Assembly (NCBI GenBank): GCA_963728545.1
Contig: CAVSKO010000002.1
Span: forward strand, 5,270,001 to 5,334,000
DNA length: 64,000 nucleotides
DNA from: DASUNP01 sp963728545
Lineage (GTDB): Bacteria > Acidobacteriota > Blastocatellia > UBA7656
Direction: 5' to 3'
In this document: positions 53,667 through 64,000 of the stretch, piece by piece
How the letters are laid out: every line of letters starts with the position of its first letter
How positions within the stretch are numbered: the first letter of the stretch is position 1
Made by a program: the position numbers and the translations under genes
The notes under the pieces: generated by a model
What the model was told of the DNA's origin: nothing
The model's input: only the letters and a program-made list of their open reading frames with translations
Database searches by the model: none

Positions 53667-54632
53667 ATGCTTTCCAAGCTTTCCACTGCTCTGATACTCA
53701 TCGCGCTCGCCGTCCCGTGTGTAGGCAATCGGCAGCAAATAACCAAGACGGATTCACAGCAGAAATCTGCGGATGAGGTCACGCTGACCGTTACCGTCAC
53801 GGATAATAAGGGCCGCCCGGTGATGAAGGTTTCTAAGGATGCCTTTACGGTTTACGATGAAAAAAAACCTCAAGAGATAACCTTCTTCGCTCACAAAGAT
53901 GAGCCTTTGAGTTTAGGCGTTATTCTTGATGTATCCGGCTCGATTAGAGATCGTAATAAGAATATGCCGGTCATAGTGAAGGAGAATCTTGAGCGCTTCA
54001 TTCAACAAAGCAATCGATCAAATGATTACTTCGTATTATCTTTCAGCGATTGCGCCAAGCTTATTGTCAATTGGACCAGCGACGGAAGTGAGATAGTCAA
54101 CGCTCTGAGCAAATTCAATATGCCGAAGCTAGGTTCTACTGCTCTTTACGACGCGTGTTATTCAGCCACCGAAAAGCTTAAGCAGAGTTCGAATCAGAAA
54201 CGAGTTCTGTTGGTGGTGACGGACGGTCAAGATAATTCATCGCAGGCAAAATATAAGGAATTGCGTGAGCTGCTGCGGCGATCAGAGGTAAGTGTCTATT
54301 TTATCTTCCTGGGCGATGAGTTAACCGACTCGCTTGCGGGTTACGGTAGAAGCATTGCCAACGAGATTTCTACTATAACCGGAGGCAGAATCTATAACGT
54401 ACGCGACAGTCGTGATATGAATGAAAGCTTCAGGTTGTTGGCTCTTGAGCTGCGTTTCCAGTACAGAATCGGCTATAAGCTCGCGAACTATGTGGCCGAT
54501 GGCAAATGGCGCAAAGTCAAAGTAAAAGTAAACCCAATCGAAGTCGAAGATTTGACGAAGCCCGACCGACCGCGCAAGAAAATGGATCTCACGGGGCGAA
54601 CCCGCGAAGGCTACTACACCGCAAAGCAATGA
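53667..54632 (+). CDS. Secreted VWFA-related protein (acidobacterial type)
   Basis: 321 residues. An N-terminal signal segment (MLSKLSTALILIALAVPCVG) is followed by a beta domain (VTLTVTVTDNKGRPVMKVSKD) and a von Willebrand factor A domain with an intact MIDAS: LDVSGSIRDR (DxSxS), LGSTALYDA (Thr) and LLVVTDGQDNSS (Asp). It ends with LRFQYRIGYKL, typical of the VWFA-related acidobacterial family. Metal-dependent protein binding at the cell surface is likely. No kinase or peptidase partner is adjacent. Confidence 0.88.
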   Translation: MLSKLSTALILIALAVPCVGNRQQITKTDSQQKSADEVTLTVTVTDNKGRPVMKVSKDAFTVYDEKKPQEITFFAHKDEPLSLGVILDVSGSIRDRNKNMPVIVKENLERFIQQSNRSNDYFVLSFSDCAKLIVNWTSDGSEIVNALSKFNMPKLGSTALYDACYSATEKLKQSSNQKRVLLVVTDGQDNSSQAKYKELRELLRRSEVSVYFIFLGDELTDSLAGYGRSIANEISTITGGRIYNVRDSRDMNESFRLLALELRFQYRIGYKLANYVADGKWRKVKVKVNPIEVEDLTKPDRPRKKMDLTGRTREGYYTAKQ

Positions 54633-54656
54633 CCCTCGATAGATAAGCTGAATTAT

Positions 54657-54687
54657 TTGACCCCGCTTGTTGAACTGCTGCTATACT
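54657..54687 (+). promoter_or_regulatory. Possible promoter of lepA
   Basis: TTGACC (54657-54662) and TATACT (54682-54687) with a 19-base spacer, two bases longer than ideal. A 7-bp-period stretch (GATTTCGGATTTGAAATCC, 54699-54718) lies in the leader. Confidence 0.3.
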
Positions 54688-54728
54688 TACTGCTTGAAGA
54701 TTTCGGATTTGAAATCCATTGAGGGCTG

Positions 54729-56528
<1,800 letters not shown>

Positions 56529-56531
<3 letters not shown>

Positions 56532-56581
56532 TCCGTCGTCCGTTGCCAGTTACAACGGACAAGGGACGACGGACTACTGAC
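56529..56581. repeat. 7-bp-period facing arms (GTCCGTC type) after lepA
   Basis: GTCCGTC, GTCCGTT on the left (from 56531) and the inverse ACGGACA, GGGACGA, CGGACTA on the right. The lepA stop codon lies within the left arm. Confidence 0.65.
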
Positions 56582-56586
56582 TATTA

Positions 56587-57381
56587 CTAATCAAGCTTGA
56601 ATACGAAAGTGATTATGCCGGTCACGCGCACGGGTGTGCCGTTGAGCAGCGTTGGTTGAAAGCGCCACCCGCGAGCGGCTTCGACGGCTGCGGGCTTGAG
56701 CAGCGGGTGGCCGCTGACGGCGCGGGCCGTCTCGACGCGCCCTGCGGGAGAGATGACTACCTCGACCGAAACCGGCCCCTGGATACGCGCAATCATTGCC
56801 AATCTGGGATACGCGGGCGTCCGCCGTTCAACGGTTTTGCCCTGTAAGACTGTTGACGCAACCCTCACCGGGGATTGGTCATCCTGCCTGGGCTGCCTCG
56901 TCGTCTGCGCGGGAGGCGGGGGTGGCTCGATCGGTTCGGGCGGCAAGTTTCTTCGGTCCGATCCCATTCCCGGTATGAATCCGGGTGAATTGGGAACGCC
57001 GTACGGATCGCCACCATTCGGATTACCCGGCCCCGGAATCAAAGGCCCTCTCGGCGGGTTGTTAGACCGGTCGGGCGTCGGCTCTTCGACCGTCCTATCA
57101 ACAGGCGTATCAAGCGGAGTGGGGTGATAAATATCCGGTTGAGCCGGTCGCTGCTGCTGCTCTCTTCTGGGCTGAGTCGCAGCGTCGCCGGACTTTGGCG
57201 GCGGGATAAGAGGGAGAAACTTCAGTTCAGATGTGTCTGCAAGTTTCGGGTCTGTTAAGAGCACGGAGACGACGAGCGCCGCCGTTATGGCGAACAGGTA
57301 GAGAACCGAGATCCCGAAAAAGAATCCGAGAAATCTTCGCTTGCGCCTCTTTGGCGCCGAATCAATCAGCTTATCAAACAT
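56587..57381 (-). CDS. TonB-family energy transducer
   Basis: 264 residues. One N-terminal membrane helix (FLGFFFGISVLYLFAITAALVV), a long Pro-rich periplasmic span (about 70-170), and a C-terminal TonB domain with YPRLAMIARIQGPVSVEVVISPAGRV and ARGWRFQPTLLNGTPVRV. It should couple the proton motive force (with ExbB/ExbD elsewhere) to outer-membrane receptors. It lies downstream of the anti-sigma and sigma genes on the same strand, separated by a repeat array. Confidence 0.88.
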   Translation of the reverse strand: MFDKLIDSAPKRRKRRFLGFFFGISVLYLFAITAALVVSVLLTDPKLADTSELKFLPLIPPPKSGDAATQPRREQQQRPAQPDIYHPTPLDTPVDRTVEEPTPDRSNNPPRGPLIPGPGNPNGGDPYGVPNSPGFIPGMGSDRRNLPPEPIEPPPPPAQTTRQPRQDDQSPVRVASTVLQGKTVERRTPAYPRLAMIARIQGPVSVEVVISPAGRVETARAVSGHPLLKPAAVEAARGWRFQPTLLNGTPVRVTGIITFVFKLD

Positions 57382-57489
57382 AGCGTTTTCTCCTTTCAGG
57401 CGACACCGCGCCTTACGGCTTTGCCGATGGGCAAAGCACGGGAGCGGAAGTCTTTCGGCGCTACGGTCAGATTGTGATTGGGCGCTCTT

Positions 57490-57611
57490 CGGAAGGATGA
57501 AGGATGAGGGATGAAAAGGAAGAAAGATGAAAAAGAATTCCGGTTGTTAGAATCAACTTCTGAATTTCAAATCTTTTTCATCCCTCATCCCTCATCCTTC
57601 ATCCCTGATGT
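57490..57611. repeat. 7-bp-period facing arms (GGATGAA/GGATGAG type)
   Basis: GGATGAA, GGATGAG, GGATGAA units (57493-57514) face their inverse CATCCCT, CATCCTT (57579-57606). The array lies between the TonB and anti-sigma genes and abuts the anti-sigma stop region. Confidence 0.65.
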
Positions 57612-58383
57612 TCAGCCGCTTACGTTCATCTGTTCTACTAAAACCACTATGCGAGTTGGGATGGGGCGGCCTTCGACCATGGCTGGCTGGAAAGTACGTT
57701 TCGACAACGACCACCATAACTGCTCGACAAGTTGAGGCGGGGGCGGATCGTCGCCTAGAACTTCAACCAGCTCTCCCCGGCCATCCGGCGAAACATCGAC
57801 CAGCACGGCTATGCCTTCGCTGCTGCCCTGTTCGTATGAGACGTGACTGAAGCTTACGAGCGAGCTGTCGTCGAGCACGCGAGGCAACTCGTAAGAGTGC
57901 TCGTTGTCGCTCGGGCCTTCTCCCAGTGGAGCATCGTTGTATGCGGTATATTCCTCTTCCGGGCTTGTTACGACCGGTATGGAATCGGCTTGCACGGCGG
58001 CCCCGGTAGTCGACCCGATCACGGGAATTGGTTTGACTGCCGAGAGCATAAAGGTGAACAGGATGGCGGATACCACCACGCCCGTCGCGTAAGAGAGCGG
58101 TCGCGGGTTGAGCTTCAGCAGCCATTCAAAGAAGCTTTGATCGATGCTGATCTCTCTGGCCTCGCGCTGCTCGATTGCCCTCATGATGTAGCTGTGAAGC
58201 TCGCGCGGCGTTTCAGGCTCGTCATTCCGTTTTAACGCGAGCGATAGAGCCTGGGTTCTCGGCCAGGCGCGAGCGGCAATCGGCGCAAGCGGAAAGATGC
58301 GTGCGATATTCGATTGTTTCGTTTTCGCCGAGCCTTCGGTCCAGGTACGCAGAGGCTCGCGATTCAAACTTCTTGCATTTCAT
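57612..58383 (-). CDS. Zinc-finger anti-sigma factor with TonB-like C-terminal domain, +1 frameshift
   Basis: Membrane anti-sigma factor expected to hold the upstream ECF factor. The first frame (58383-58222 before the break) reads MKCKKFESRASAYLDRRLGE and YRTHLSACADCRSRLAE: the HxxxCxxC zinc-binding anti-sigma domain. One extra base in GAGAACC (plus GGTTCTC 58254-58260) shifts the frame; after it come ETQALSLALKRNDEPETPREL, a membrane helix (ATGVVVSAILFTFMLSAV), and a periplasmic end with WWSLSKRTFQPAMVEGRPIPTRIVV, which resembles a TonB C-terminal domain. A fusion of sensor and TonB-like domain beside a TonB gene suggests surface signalling. Confidence 0.78.
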
Positions 58384-58395
58384 GGCAACACCATA

Positions 58396-58452
58396 TTCAG
58401 TCCTGAGTGCCGAGTGATTCGGAACGGTGGTTGTCTTTACTCAGCATTCATA
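58396..58452. repeat. Short 7-bp-period facing arms between sigma and anti-sigma
   Basis: CTGAGTG, CCGAGTG on the left (58403-58416) and the inverse of GAATGCTGAGT on the right (58439-58450), between the two coding regions. Confidence 0.4.
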
Positions 58453-59095
58453 GCAGGGCTTTCACGCGGCGGCGCAACTCTTCTCGCCCGCGCGCTATGC
58501 GTGATTTCACCGTGCCTATAGAGATGCCCAGCGTTTCGGCGATCTCTTCGTATGAAAGTTCTTCAATCTCGCGCAGGACAAGCGTGATCCTGTACTCGGG
58601 CTTTACCTCTGCCAGGGCGCGAAGAATGCTTCGCTCGCGCTCGCTCGCTATCGCGAGTTGTTCAGGCGAAGCCGATTTTTCAGGCAGAAGGTTCGACAGC
58701 GGCTCCGCATCACCCCTGTTTAAGTCGAGCGATATGGTCTCGTCGCGATGCCGCCGCCGCCACCATCGCTGCTGGTTCATCGCCTGGTTGATCGCTATGC
58801 GATAAATCCATGTCTTAAGCCCCGATTCGCCGCGAAAGCTCGACAAGCCGCGATAGACCTTCAAAAAGGTCTCTTGCGCGGCATCCCTAGCCTCTTCGGC
58901 GTCACCGAGCAGCCGAAAACAGAGCGAGTAGACCGGGCGCTCGAAATGGCTTACCAGGTCTTCAAACGCCTCAAGCTCGTGCGCGCGCAGACGGGCGATA
59001 AGCCTCGCCTCGTGATAGTTCTCTACCGCGCGACCATCAAGCTCTAGCCCCGCGAGGGCGGTTTGCTCTAATGCGGCCATATCTCCGGCTGACAT
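58448..59095 (-). CDS. ECF-type RNA polymerase sigma factor (RpoE-like)
   Basis: 215 residues from ATG 59095, chosen because AAGGAG stands just upstream; the frame is open to 59203 but that part is not sigma-like. Region 2 is LEAFEDLVSHFERPVYSLCFRLLGDAEEARDAAQETFLKVYRGL, with the -10-recognising SGLKTWIYRIAINQAMNQQRW, and region 4 is LREIEELSYEEIAETLGISIGTVKSRIARGREELRRRV. It forms one unit with the zinc-finger anti-sigma factor downstream. Confidence 0.88.
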   Translation of the reverse strand: MSAGDMAALEQTALAGLELDGRAVENYHEARLIARLRAHELEAFEDLVSHFERPVYSLCFRLLGDAEEARDAAQETFLKVYRGLSSFRGESGLKTWIYRIAINQAMNQQRWWRRRHRDETISLDLNRGDAEPLSNLLPEKSASPEQLAIASERERSILRALAEVKPEYRITLVLREIEELSYEEIAETLGISIGTVKSRIARGREELRRRVKALL

Positions 59096-59353
59096 TGGCG
59101 CTCCTTGACTCTTTACTGACCGGAGTGGGCCAACGCTCGCGCCTTTGGAAGCCGAGCGCCGTGATAGCTCCAAGTGGAACGGGCGATGGCCCTTGCACCT
59201 CACTTGTCACTAACTTAGACACCCCACTCGGTCAGAATGTTCCAGCTTCTATAACTTTAGCACACTCTTTCGGATTTCAAATCCTAATCCGTAAGCTCCG
59301 GTCGCTTCTGAGAACGCTAAAGGCGGCTCACCCTTGCACCCCGGCAGCCCATC
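59096..59353. other. Divergent intergenic region
   Basis: No gene supported. GGATTTC and AAATCCT (59273-59286) form a small 7-bp-period palindrome. The minus-strand promoter of the sigma gene must lie here, but no clear -35/-10 pair was found. Confidence 0.35.
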
Positions 59354-59383
59354 TTGACAACCGGCGGAGTAGCCCGTTATGTT
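59354..59383 (+). promoter_or_regulatory. Sigma70-type promoter of the TPR gene
   Basis: TTGACA (59354-59359), an 18-base spacer and TATGTT (59378-59383), 90 bases before the TTG start at 59473. AGGAGGA is the ribosome site just upstream of the start. Confidence 0.5.
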
Positions 59384-59472
59384 GTCGTTTGCTCTACAGG
59401 ACGCCGCGCCCGACAATCTGACTCGCTCACACATACGGGCTACGGCGTTCGGTTACACACAGGAGGACAGTT

Positions 59473-60255
59473 TTGGCAAGGACAAGAGGTAGAAAAGGAC
59501 GGATCAGCGTCAAAGACATGAAGTATCGCAACGATCCGATGATACGGCTTTATGATAAGACGCAGGACTATTTGCAGGAGAGGGGCCGCCCGATAGTTAT
59601 AGCCATCGGCGTCATAGTCGCAGCCATAGTGCTTTATGTCGCCTGGGAGTGGTTCAGCTCGTACCGCCTGGAGAAGGCGGCGGTAGCCTACGCAGCCGCG
59701 GACGAAAACTCTAACGCGCCCGTAAACGACCCGACGACTCCACCCTCGCCCAATCAAACGGGCAAGTCTTATAACGATGAAAGAGTGAAATGGCAGGAAA
59801 CGGCAGAAGCGTTCGAGCGCGTGGCTAACGATTACTCCGGTTATTACGGCGCGATGGCCCGCTACCGCGCCGGAGTCGCGTATCTTCAATTCGACCGCGA
59901 TAAAGGCATGCAACTGCTCCAGGAAGCTGTCAAAGAAGACGAGCGACCCGCATCCGATTTCGCGCGCGTGGCGCTGGCTGAAAGCTATTTGGGCAGCGGC
60001 GGAACCGACAAGGCCGTGGCCGAATACAAAGAGTTGCTCAAATCTCCGGCCATGAAGCAAGTGGCCCAGTTGGGGCTTGCGCGCGCTTACGAGAAGGCCG
60101 GTAACACAGAACAGGCCGTGGCAGCCTATTTCGAGGTGGCAAGCGAAAACCGCACCTCTTCCGCAGGCCAGAAAGCCGAAGAGAGGCTGAGGGCGCTTGC
60201 GCCGGATCGGCTTAAAGACCTGCCCGTATCCGACCAGATTCCTTTCCCTGAGTAA
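59473..60255 (+). CDS. Membrane-anchored TPR protein (YfgM-like)
   Basis: 260 residues. The start is TTG 59473 with AGGAGGA 6 bases upstream. One membrane helix at about 40-62 (RPIVIAIGVIVAAIVLYVAW) follows a basic N-terminus, and the periplasmic part holds tetratricopeptide repeats (AMARYRAGVAYLQFDRDKGM; LAESYLGSGGTDKAVAEYKEL; LGLARAYEKAGNTEQAVAAY). The shape matches YfgM-type ancillary proteins of the translocon/envelope, but homology is not certain. Confidence 0.75.
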   Translation: MARTRGRKGRISVKDMKYRNDPMIRLYDKTQDYLQERGRPIVIAIGVIVAAIVLYVAWEWFSSYRLEKAAVAYAAADENSNAPVNDPTTPPSPNQTGKSYNDERVKWQETAEAFERVANDYSGYYGAMARYRAGVAYLQFDRDKGMQLLQEAVKEDERPASDFARVALAESYLGSGGTDKAVAEYKELLKSPAMKQVAQLGLARAYEKAGNTEQAVAAYFEVASENRTSSAGQKAEERLRALAPDRLKDLPVSDQIPFPE

Positions 60256-60359
60256 TCGATCCGTTGCGGCGGGCCGACAAAGCGAGAGATGGATGATGAC
60301 TGAATCAACTCTCGAATCAATCGCTCTTTGATTGATTGCTCGCCGCCGGTTGCCGACTG

Positions 60360-61487
60360 ATGGAAAACCTGGCGCACACACTGTTTGGGCTGGCCCTTGC
60401 GAAAGCGGGCCTTGAGCGCGCCACGCCGCTCGCCACAACCGCGCTCGTCATCTCTTCAAACCTTCCCGATATAGATGTCGTTGTCCGTATGCGCGGAATA
60501 ACGGCTTACCTGGAACACCATCGCGGCTTGACGCATTCACTTGTGGGGCTAGCCGTGCTGGCCGGGGTCCTGGCGTTTTTGCTTGCTTATCTTGACCGCA
60601 AATTTCGCCTGAGAGGCGACCCGTTTCGCCGCCCCGTGCGGCCCGCGCGGTTGTTTGCGGTTTCGCTCGTAGGCGGGCTCGGACACCTCTTCATGGATTT
60701 TACGAACACCTACGGCGTGCGCCCGCTCTTGCCGTTCAGCCGCCGCTGGTACTACGGCGACCTTACTTTCGTAGCCGATCCCTGGATATGGCTGATACTC
60801 GGCTCCGCAGCCGTGTGGCTGACGACGAGCGCGGCTGCGCGCCCGAACACCCGCGTGGCATTGCGAGCCGTCTTCTGGCTCGTATTGGCCGTGCTCACGT
60901 CGCTTGCGGTTGCCTTAGCTTCTCCGAACACGGACGCGCCCGAGGCGGCAATACCCACAACGTTGCGCGTGCTATGGTTCGCGGGCCTGGCGGTAATCGT
61001 CGCGGGCGCAGCCCTCGGCTGGGGGCGGGCAGGCGCGCGAGTGGCGCGGTATGCAATCGTGCTTCTGGCTCTCTACTACGGCGGGCTGTGGATAGCTCAT
61101 CAAACGGCGCGAGAAAAAGCCGGCCAGGACCCGCCGGCTGAAACTGCTAGCGTACGTTCGGCATGGCCCGCGCCTGCAAACCCTACGCGATGGCAGGCGG
61201 TTGCGTCCGACAATAATTTCTTCTACACGCGCTTTCTGACTCTCGGCGGCTCGTCCGCCGAGTGGCGCGAGATGGCTGCGCCCGACCCTGCGCTGGTCGA
61301 AGAGCTTCGGCAATGGGAGCATGCTCGCGTGTTTTTAGATTTCGCGCGTTACGCTGCGGTTACGGAAGAGAAGCTTTCGGAAGACGAGCATAGAGTCCTG
61401 TTTCGCGACCTCAGGTTCCCTTTGCAGATGAGCGTAGAGCTTGACGGCGACCGACGAGTCAGGAGCGTCGCGGTTCGCTGGTTTTAA
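60360..61487 (+). CDS. Membrane-bound metal-dependent hydrolase (YdjM/LexA-regulated type)
   Basis: 375 residues from ATG 60360. The YdjM/DUF457-type metal motif is clear: TLFGLALAKAGLERATPLATT, SSNLPDIDVV and HHRGLTHSLVGLAV, with a further LGHLFMDFTNTYGVRPLLPFS. Four or more membrane helices follow. Activity in the family (phospholipid or DNA-damage-linked hydrolysis) is not settled. The ribosome site is weak. The C-terminal soluble domain (about 290-375) is unassigned. Confidence 0.8.
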   Translation: MENLAHTLFGLALAKAGLERATPLATTALVISSNLPDIDVVVRMRGITAYLEHHRGLTHSLVGLAVLAGVLAFLLAYLDRKFRLRGDPFRRPVRPARLFAVSLVGGLGHLFMDFTNTYGVRPLLPFSRRWYYGDLTFVADPWIWLILGSAAVWLTTSAAARPNTRVALRAVFWLVLAVLTSLAVALASPNTDAPEAAIPTTLRVLWFAGLAVIVAGAALGWGRAGARVARYAIVLLALYYGGLWIAHQTAREKAGQDPPAETASVRSAWPAPANPTRWQAVASDNNFFYTRFLTLGGSSAEWREMAAPDPALVEELRQWEHARVFLDFARYAAVTEEKLSEDEHRVLFRDLRFPLQMSVELDGDRRVRSVAVRWF

Positions 61488-61493
61488 TCTCTA

Positions 61494-62771
61494 TTGCCCC
61501 TCGCGAGATTCACCAATACAATTAAGCTCACAGTGAACGAGAAGATAAAGATTCGACCCGGATTTATACCGTACGTGCTGGCGGCGGCGATGCTTTTGAC
61601 GGCCGGATCGGCGCTGCTCAAAGACGGGCTGATAATCTGGGCGCTCGCGGTCTGGGCGCTGCTCTTGCCTCTAGCCGTTGCAGTCATATTCGATCACATA
61701 GAATTCGATGGCCGCGTCATACGCCATCGCGGCCCTCTGGCATTCTTGCTCTCCCGTACTGCCAGGGTCAGCCGCGAGCTTGCGATTGCCGAGATAGAGA
61801 CTATAACGACCGAGACCAGCAGCCTGAGCTTTGCAAGCGGCGACGCGCGGCTGATCTACCACACGCGAATAAGCGGAGGCGGCATAGAGATAGTCATACG
61901 CTCGCACCGCGCCGCTTACGCGCCTTTCATCAAGCGATTGTTTCGCTCCGTAGGCCCGCACAAACTCGACCCGAGATCATTCGAGCTTTTCGAGTATTTC
62001 GAAAGCGGCAACTCGCTCAAACAATCCCCCGCGCTGCGCAGCGAGATAGCCGCCATGCCCGCGCCGCTCCTCAGAAGGCTTGCAAACTCGCTCAAGCTCG
62101 CGGGCCGCCTGGCGCAGGCTTCAAGCTATTTCCGCATCGCTTACGAGCGCGAGCCGCGAAACCCTGAACTGCTTTATGAGATGTCTCGGTTTTTTCATTC
62201 TTCGGCCCAGACCGAAGACGCGCGCCTGCTCCAGCGATCCGACGCCTGTTTGCGTCTGGCATCGCGCCTCGCGGGCCGTGCGCCCGACCTGCTTGAGCGA
62301 ATCGGGGAAGCCTTTTTCGAACGGTTAGATTACAAGCGGGCGTCGGATTGTTTTCGCCGCGCGCTGGCCGACGACCCCGCGCGGTTCCGCGCAAACGTAG
62401 GGCTTGCAGAGATCGCGCTTCGCGACGGGAAGCTCGCGCACGCGGCGCATTTTTACAACGCGGCGGCGGCAAGCTCGGACGCCGCGCTCGCGCGCATGGC
62501 CCGCCGCGAAGCCGACTATTACGAGCGGCTCGTAGGCGACGACGATTTTTTGGAAGCAGAGCTGAGGCGTATACGCACGGCCAATCAGGTGAGGTGGGCG
62601 CGAAGGCTTTCGGCCCTGACTTTTTTCGGCGCGTGGTTTATAGCGGGACTTGTCGGGCGATTCTACCCTATCATCGAAGACTTCGGCTGGGCAGTGATGG
62701 CGACATCGGGGCTTGTCTGGTGCGGTACCGCCTTCACAATGCGTTACTTCCGTCGCCGCAGCACAGCCTAG
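61494..62771 (+). CDS. Membrane protein with TPR-like repeats
   Basis: 425 residues if the TTG at 61494 is used; GTG 61533 (VNEKIKIRPGFIPY) is the other possibility and fits the membrane start better. Two N-terminal helices (PYVLAAAMLLTAGSALL; LIIWALAVWALLLPLAVAV) precede a PH-like segment (HIEFDGRVIRHRGPLAFLLS; EIETITTETSSLSF) and a TPR-like helical array (LLERIGEAFFERLDYKRASDCF; ANVGLAEIALRDGKLAHAAHF), then two C-terminal helices. No family assigned. Confidence 0.62.
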   Translation: MPLARFTNTIKLTVNEKIKIRPGFIPYVLAAAMLLTAGSALLKDGLIIWALAVWALLLPLAVAVIFDHIEFDGRVIRHRGPLAFLLSRTARVSRELAIAEIETITTETSSLSFASGDARLIYHTRISGGGIEIVIRSHRAAYAPFIKRLFRSVGPHKLDPRSFELFEYFESGNSLKQSPALRSEIAAMPAPLLRRLANSLKLAGRLAQASSYFRIAYEREPRNPELLYEMSRFFHSSAQTEDARLLQRSDACLRLASRLAGRAPDLLERIGEAFFERLDYKRASDCFRRALADDPARFRANVGLAEIALRDGKLAHAAHFYNAAAASSDAALARMARREADYYERLVGDDDFLEAELRRIRTANQVRWARRLSALTFFGAWFIAGLVGRFYPIIEDFGWAVMATSGLVWCGTAFTMRYFRRRSTA

Positions 62772-62805
62772 CACACCGGCTCAAACGGGTTTTCAAACCG
62801 ACCCT

Positions 62806-64000
62806 CTAATTGGATTTCAAATTATCTTCTGCGGACGCGAGCGGCACGACCAGGCGAAAGCGCGTGCCGTGGCCTTCTGCGACAGGGCTGGTCAGATCGA
62901 CCTTTCCACCCATCTCTACGACGCGGCGCTGCACTATCGCAAGACCGAGCCCGGTGCCGCGCGCTTTCGTCGTGTAGAAAGGCTCGAAGACTCGCTGCTG
63001 AGCTTCGGGTGCGATCCCCGGCCCCGTGTCTGTCACCGATATACTCACCCTCTCGGAAGCGCGGCGCGAGTTGCCGGCTTGCGCCACAAAGGTCTCGATG
63101 CTCGCTTCAACTTTAACCTTGCCATCGCGCTCAGTGGCCTGCACGGCGTTGACCACAAGGTTGCTCAACGCCTCGCGCAGTGCCGCAGCCTGCGCGCCCG
63201 TAAGAGTCGCGTCACCTTTGATCTCTGCGCTCAAATCAACGCCGCGCTCGCGGGCCTCGTTGCCGAGCAGCGCCAGAGTCGTCTCGATCAAATCGCGAAG
63301 GGCGACCGGGCGCGAGTCGGCATTGCTCGGGCGCGAGAAGGCGAGCAATTGCGACACCGTTCGATTCAAACGGTCGATCTCGCTTACGATCAACCCCAGG
63401 TCGCGATCATAGTCGATGAGCGCGGCTTCTTCGCGCATCACCTGGGCTATGGATTTGATCGAAGAGAGCGGATTCTTAACTTCGTGCGCGACGGTCGTAG
63501 CCATCTGGCCGAGCGTAGCCAGTCGCTCGCGGCTGGCAAGCTCTCGCTCCAATCGGACTTTCTCTTCGATCAGACGCACGCTTTCGATCTCCATCGCAAC
63601 CTGGCCCGCGAGCACATCCAGAATAGCTCGCTTCTCGGACGAAAGCGTGGGCGAGGTGGCCGCGATTATCATCAGCCCTTTTAGCGCGCCTTCTCGCCTG
63701 AGCGCATAAGCCGCGGTCGCATCGATGCGTTTAAGCTCTTCATCCGTTTCGATCACGTCGGTTTCCCAATCGATCATTCTTTCGGCGAGCCGCCGCACCG
63801 GCCCTTCATCCATGTCCGCGCTGAAAGGCACTATCTCTACGCGCGCCAGATCCAACCCCTGTCGTATGGTCTCTTCGGTGTAGCGTACCAGCGAATCAAG
63901 CTCGCCAAACCCGGCTGCGCCCGCCGACACCTGTCGCACCACGTCGCGGTACAGACCTATCTCGCGGGCGAATATGCGGTGAACGCCCCTGTCGATCAGC
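62806..64000 (-). CDS. Sensor histidine kinase, 5'-truncated by the window edge
   Basis: Two-component sensor. The HisKA dimerisation domain has the H-box ATVAHEVKNPLSSIKSIA, the HATPase domain has ALSNLVVNAVQATE (N-box), VTDTGPGIAP (G1), FYTTKARGTGLGLAIVQRRV (G2). A GAF-like sensor region precedes it (about residues 30-130), and the open frame continues to the right edge with plausible residues (LIDRGVHRIFAREIGLYRDVV), so the start lies outside. The last residues (NLKSN) come from a 7-bp-period stretch. No response regulator is in the window. Confidence 0.88.
   Translation of the reverse strand, partial: LIDRGVHRIFAREIGLYRDVVRQVSAGAAGFGELDSLVRYTEETIRQGLDLARVEIVPFSADMDEGPVRRLAERMIDWETDVIETDEELKRIDATAAYALRREGALKGLMIIAATSPTLSSEKRAILDVLAGQVAMEIESVRLIEEKVRLERELASRERLATLGQMATTVAHEVKNPLSSIKSIAQVMREEAALIDYDRDLGLIVSEIDRLNRTVSQLLAFSRPSNADSRPVALRDLIETTLALLGNEARERGVDLSAEIKGDATLTGAQAAALREALSNLVVNAVQATERDGKVKVEASIETFVAQAGNSRRASERVSISVTDTGPGIAPEAQQRVFEPFYTTKARGTGLGLAIVQRRVVEMGGKVDLTSPVAEGHGTRFRLVVPLASAEDNLKSN

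Noticed and set aside
59440..60438. 332-codon minus-strand frame opposite the TPR gene
   Set aside because: The plus-strand gene has a promoter, ribosome site, membrane helix and TPRs; the opposite frame has none.

Overview
The window looks like chromosomal DNA of an Acidobacteriota member, most likely class Blastocatellia (old subdivision 4). This is an inference from gene content: a VWFA-related secreted protein of the acidobacterial type, an ADOP-type MacB/FtsX permease, a tandem set of Ser/Thr kinase-TolB-like-TPR proteins, an MglA/MglB pair, many signal-peptide proteins with PPC domains, and moderately high GC. No rRNA, tRNA or CRISPR array was recognised.

Layout. 1-8.6 kb: end of an acyl carrier protein, a serine hydrolase with an inserted NTF2-like domain, an O-antigen ligase/TPR protein, and two secreted proteins sharing a C-terminal Cys-containing domain. 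8.7-16.3 kb: mglB-mglA, an M20 peptidase, a lytic transglycosylase, an ECF sigma factor with a small overlapping partner, and an OmpA-type lipoprotein. 16.4-22.4 kb: small coiled-coil and secreted proteins, a possible structured RNA and long repeat-rich gaps. 22.4-30.4 kb: macro domain, HNH, Nudix and TrmL genes as one tight operon, then an M48 peptidase, a DUF2520-type oxidoreductase, a pentapeptide-repeat protein, a ferritin-like protein and an epoxide-hydrolase-like enzyme. 30.6-40.1 kb: four tandem kinase genes on the minus strand. 40.2-50.9 kb: DedA, an ECF42-type sigma factor with its DGPF/YCII partner, the ADOP permease, a catabolic cluster (CocE/NonD hydrolase, carboxymuconolactone decarboxylase, SDR remnant, amidohydrolase) and a metzincin. 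51.1-52.5 kb: a complete ISAs1-family insertion sequence. 52.6-64 kb: ROK kinase, VWFA protein, LepA, TonB, anti-sigma/TonB-like protein, ECF sigma factor, TPR protein, membrane hydrolase, TPR membrane protein and a histidine kinase that runs off the right edge.

Three whole-window patterns stand out. First, at least eight otherwise well-conserved reading frames are broken by a +1 frameshift. Seven can be repaired by removing one A/T from a GAAC, GTTC or GATC, and three lie in the same GAGAACC heptamer; this is either a systematic sequence error at a GAC context or a real mutational or recoding signature. Second, intergenic DNA carries many short arrays with a 7-bp period, often as facing inverted arms, and some form gene 3' ends. 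Third, there are several families of nested-palindrome elements of roughly 90-190 bp.
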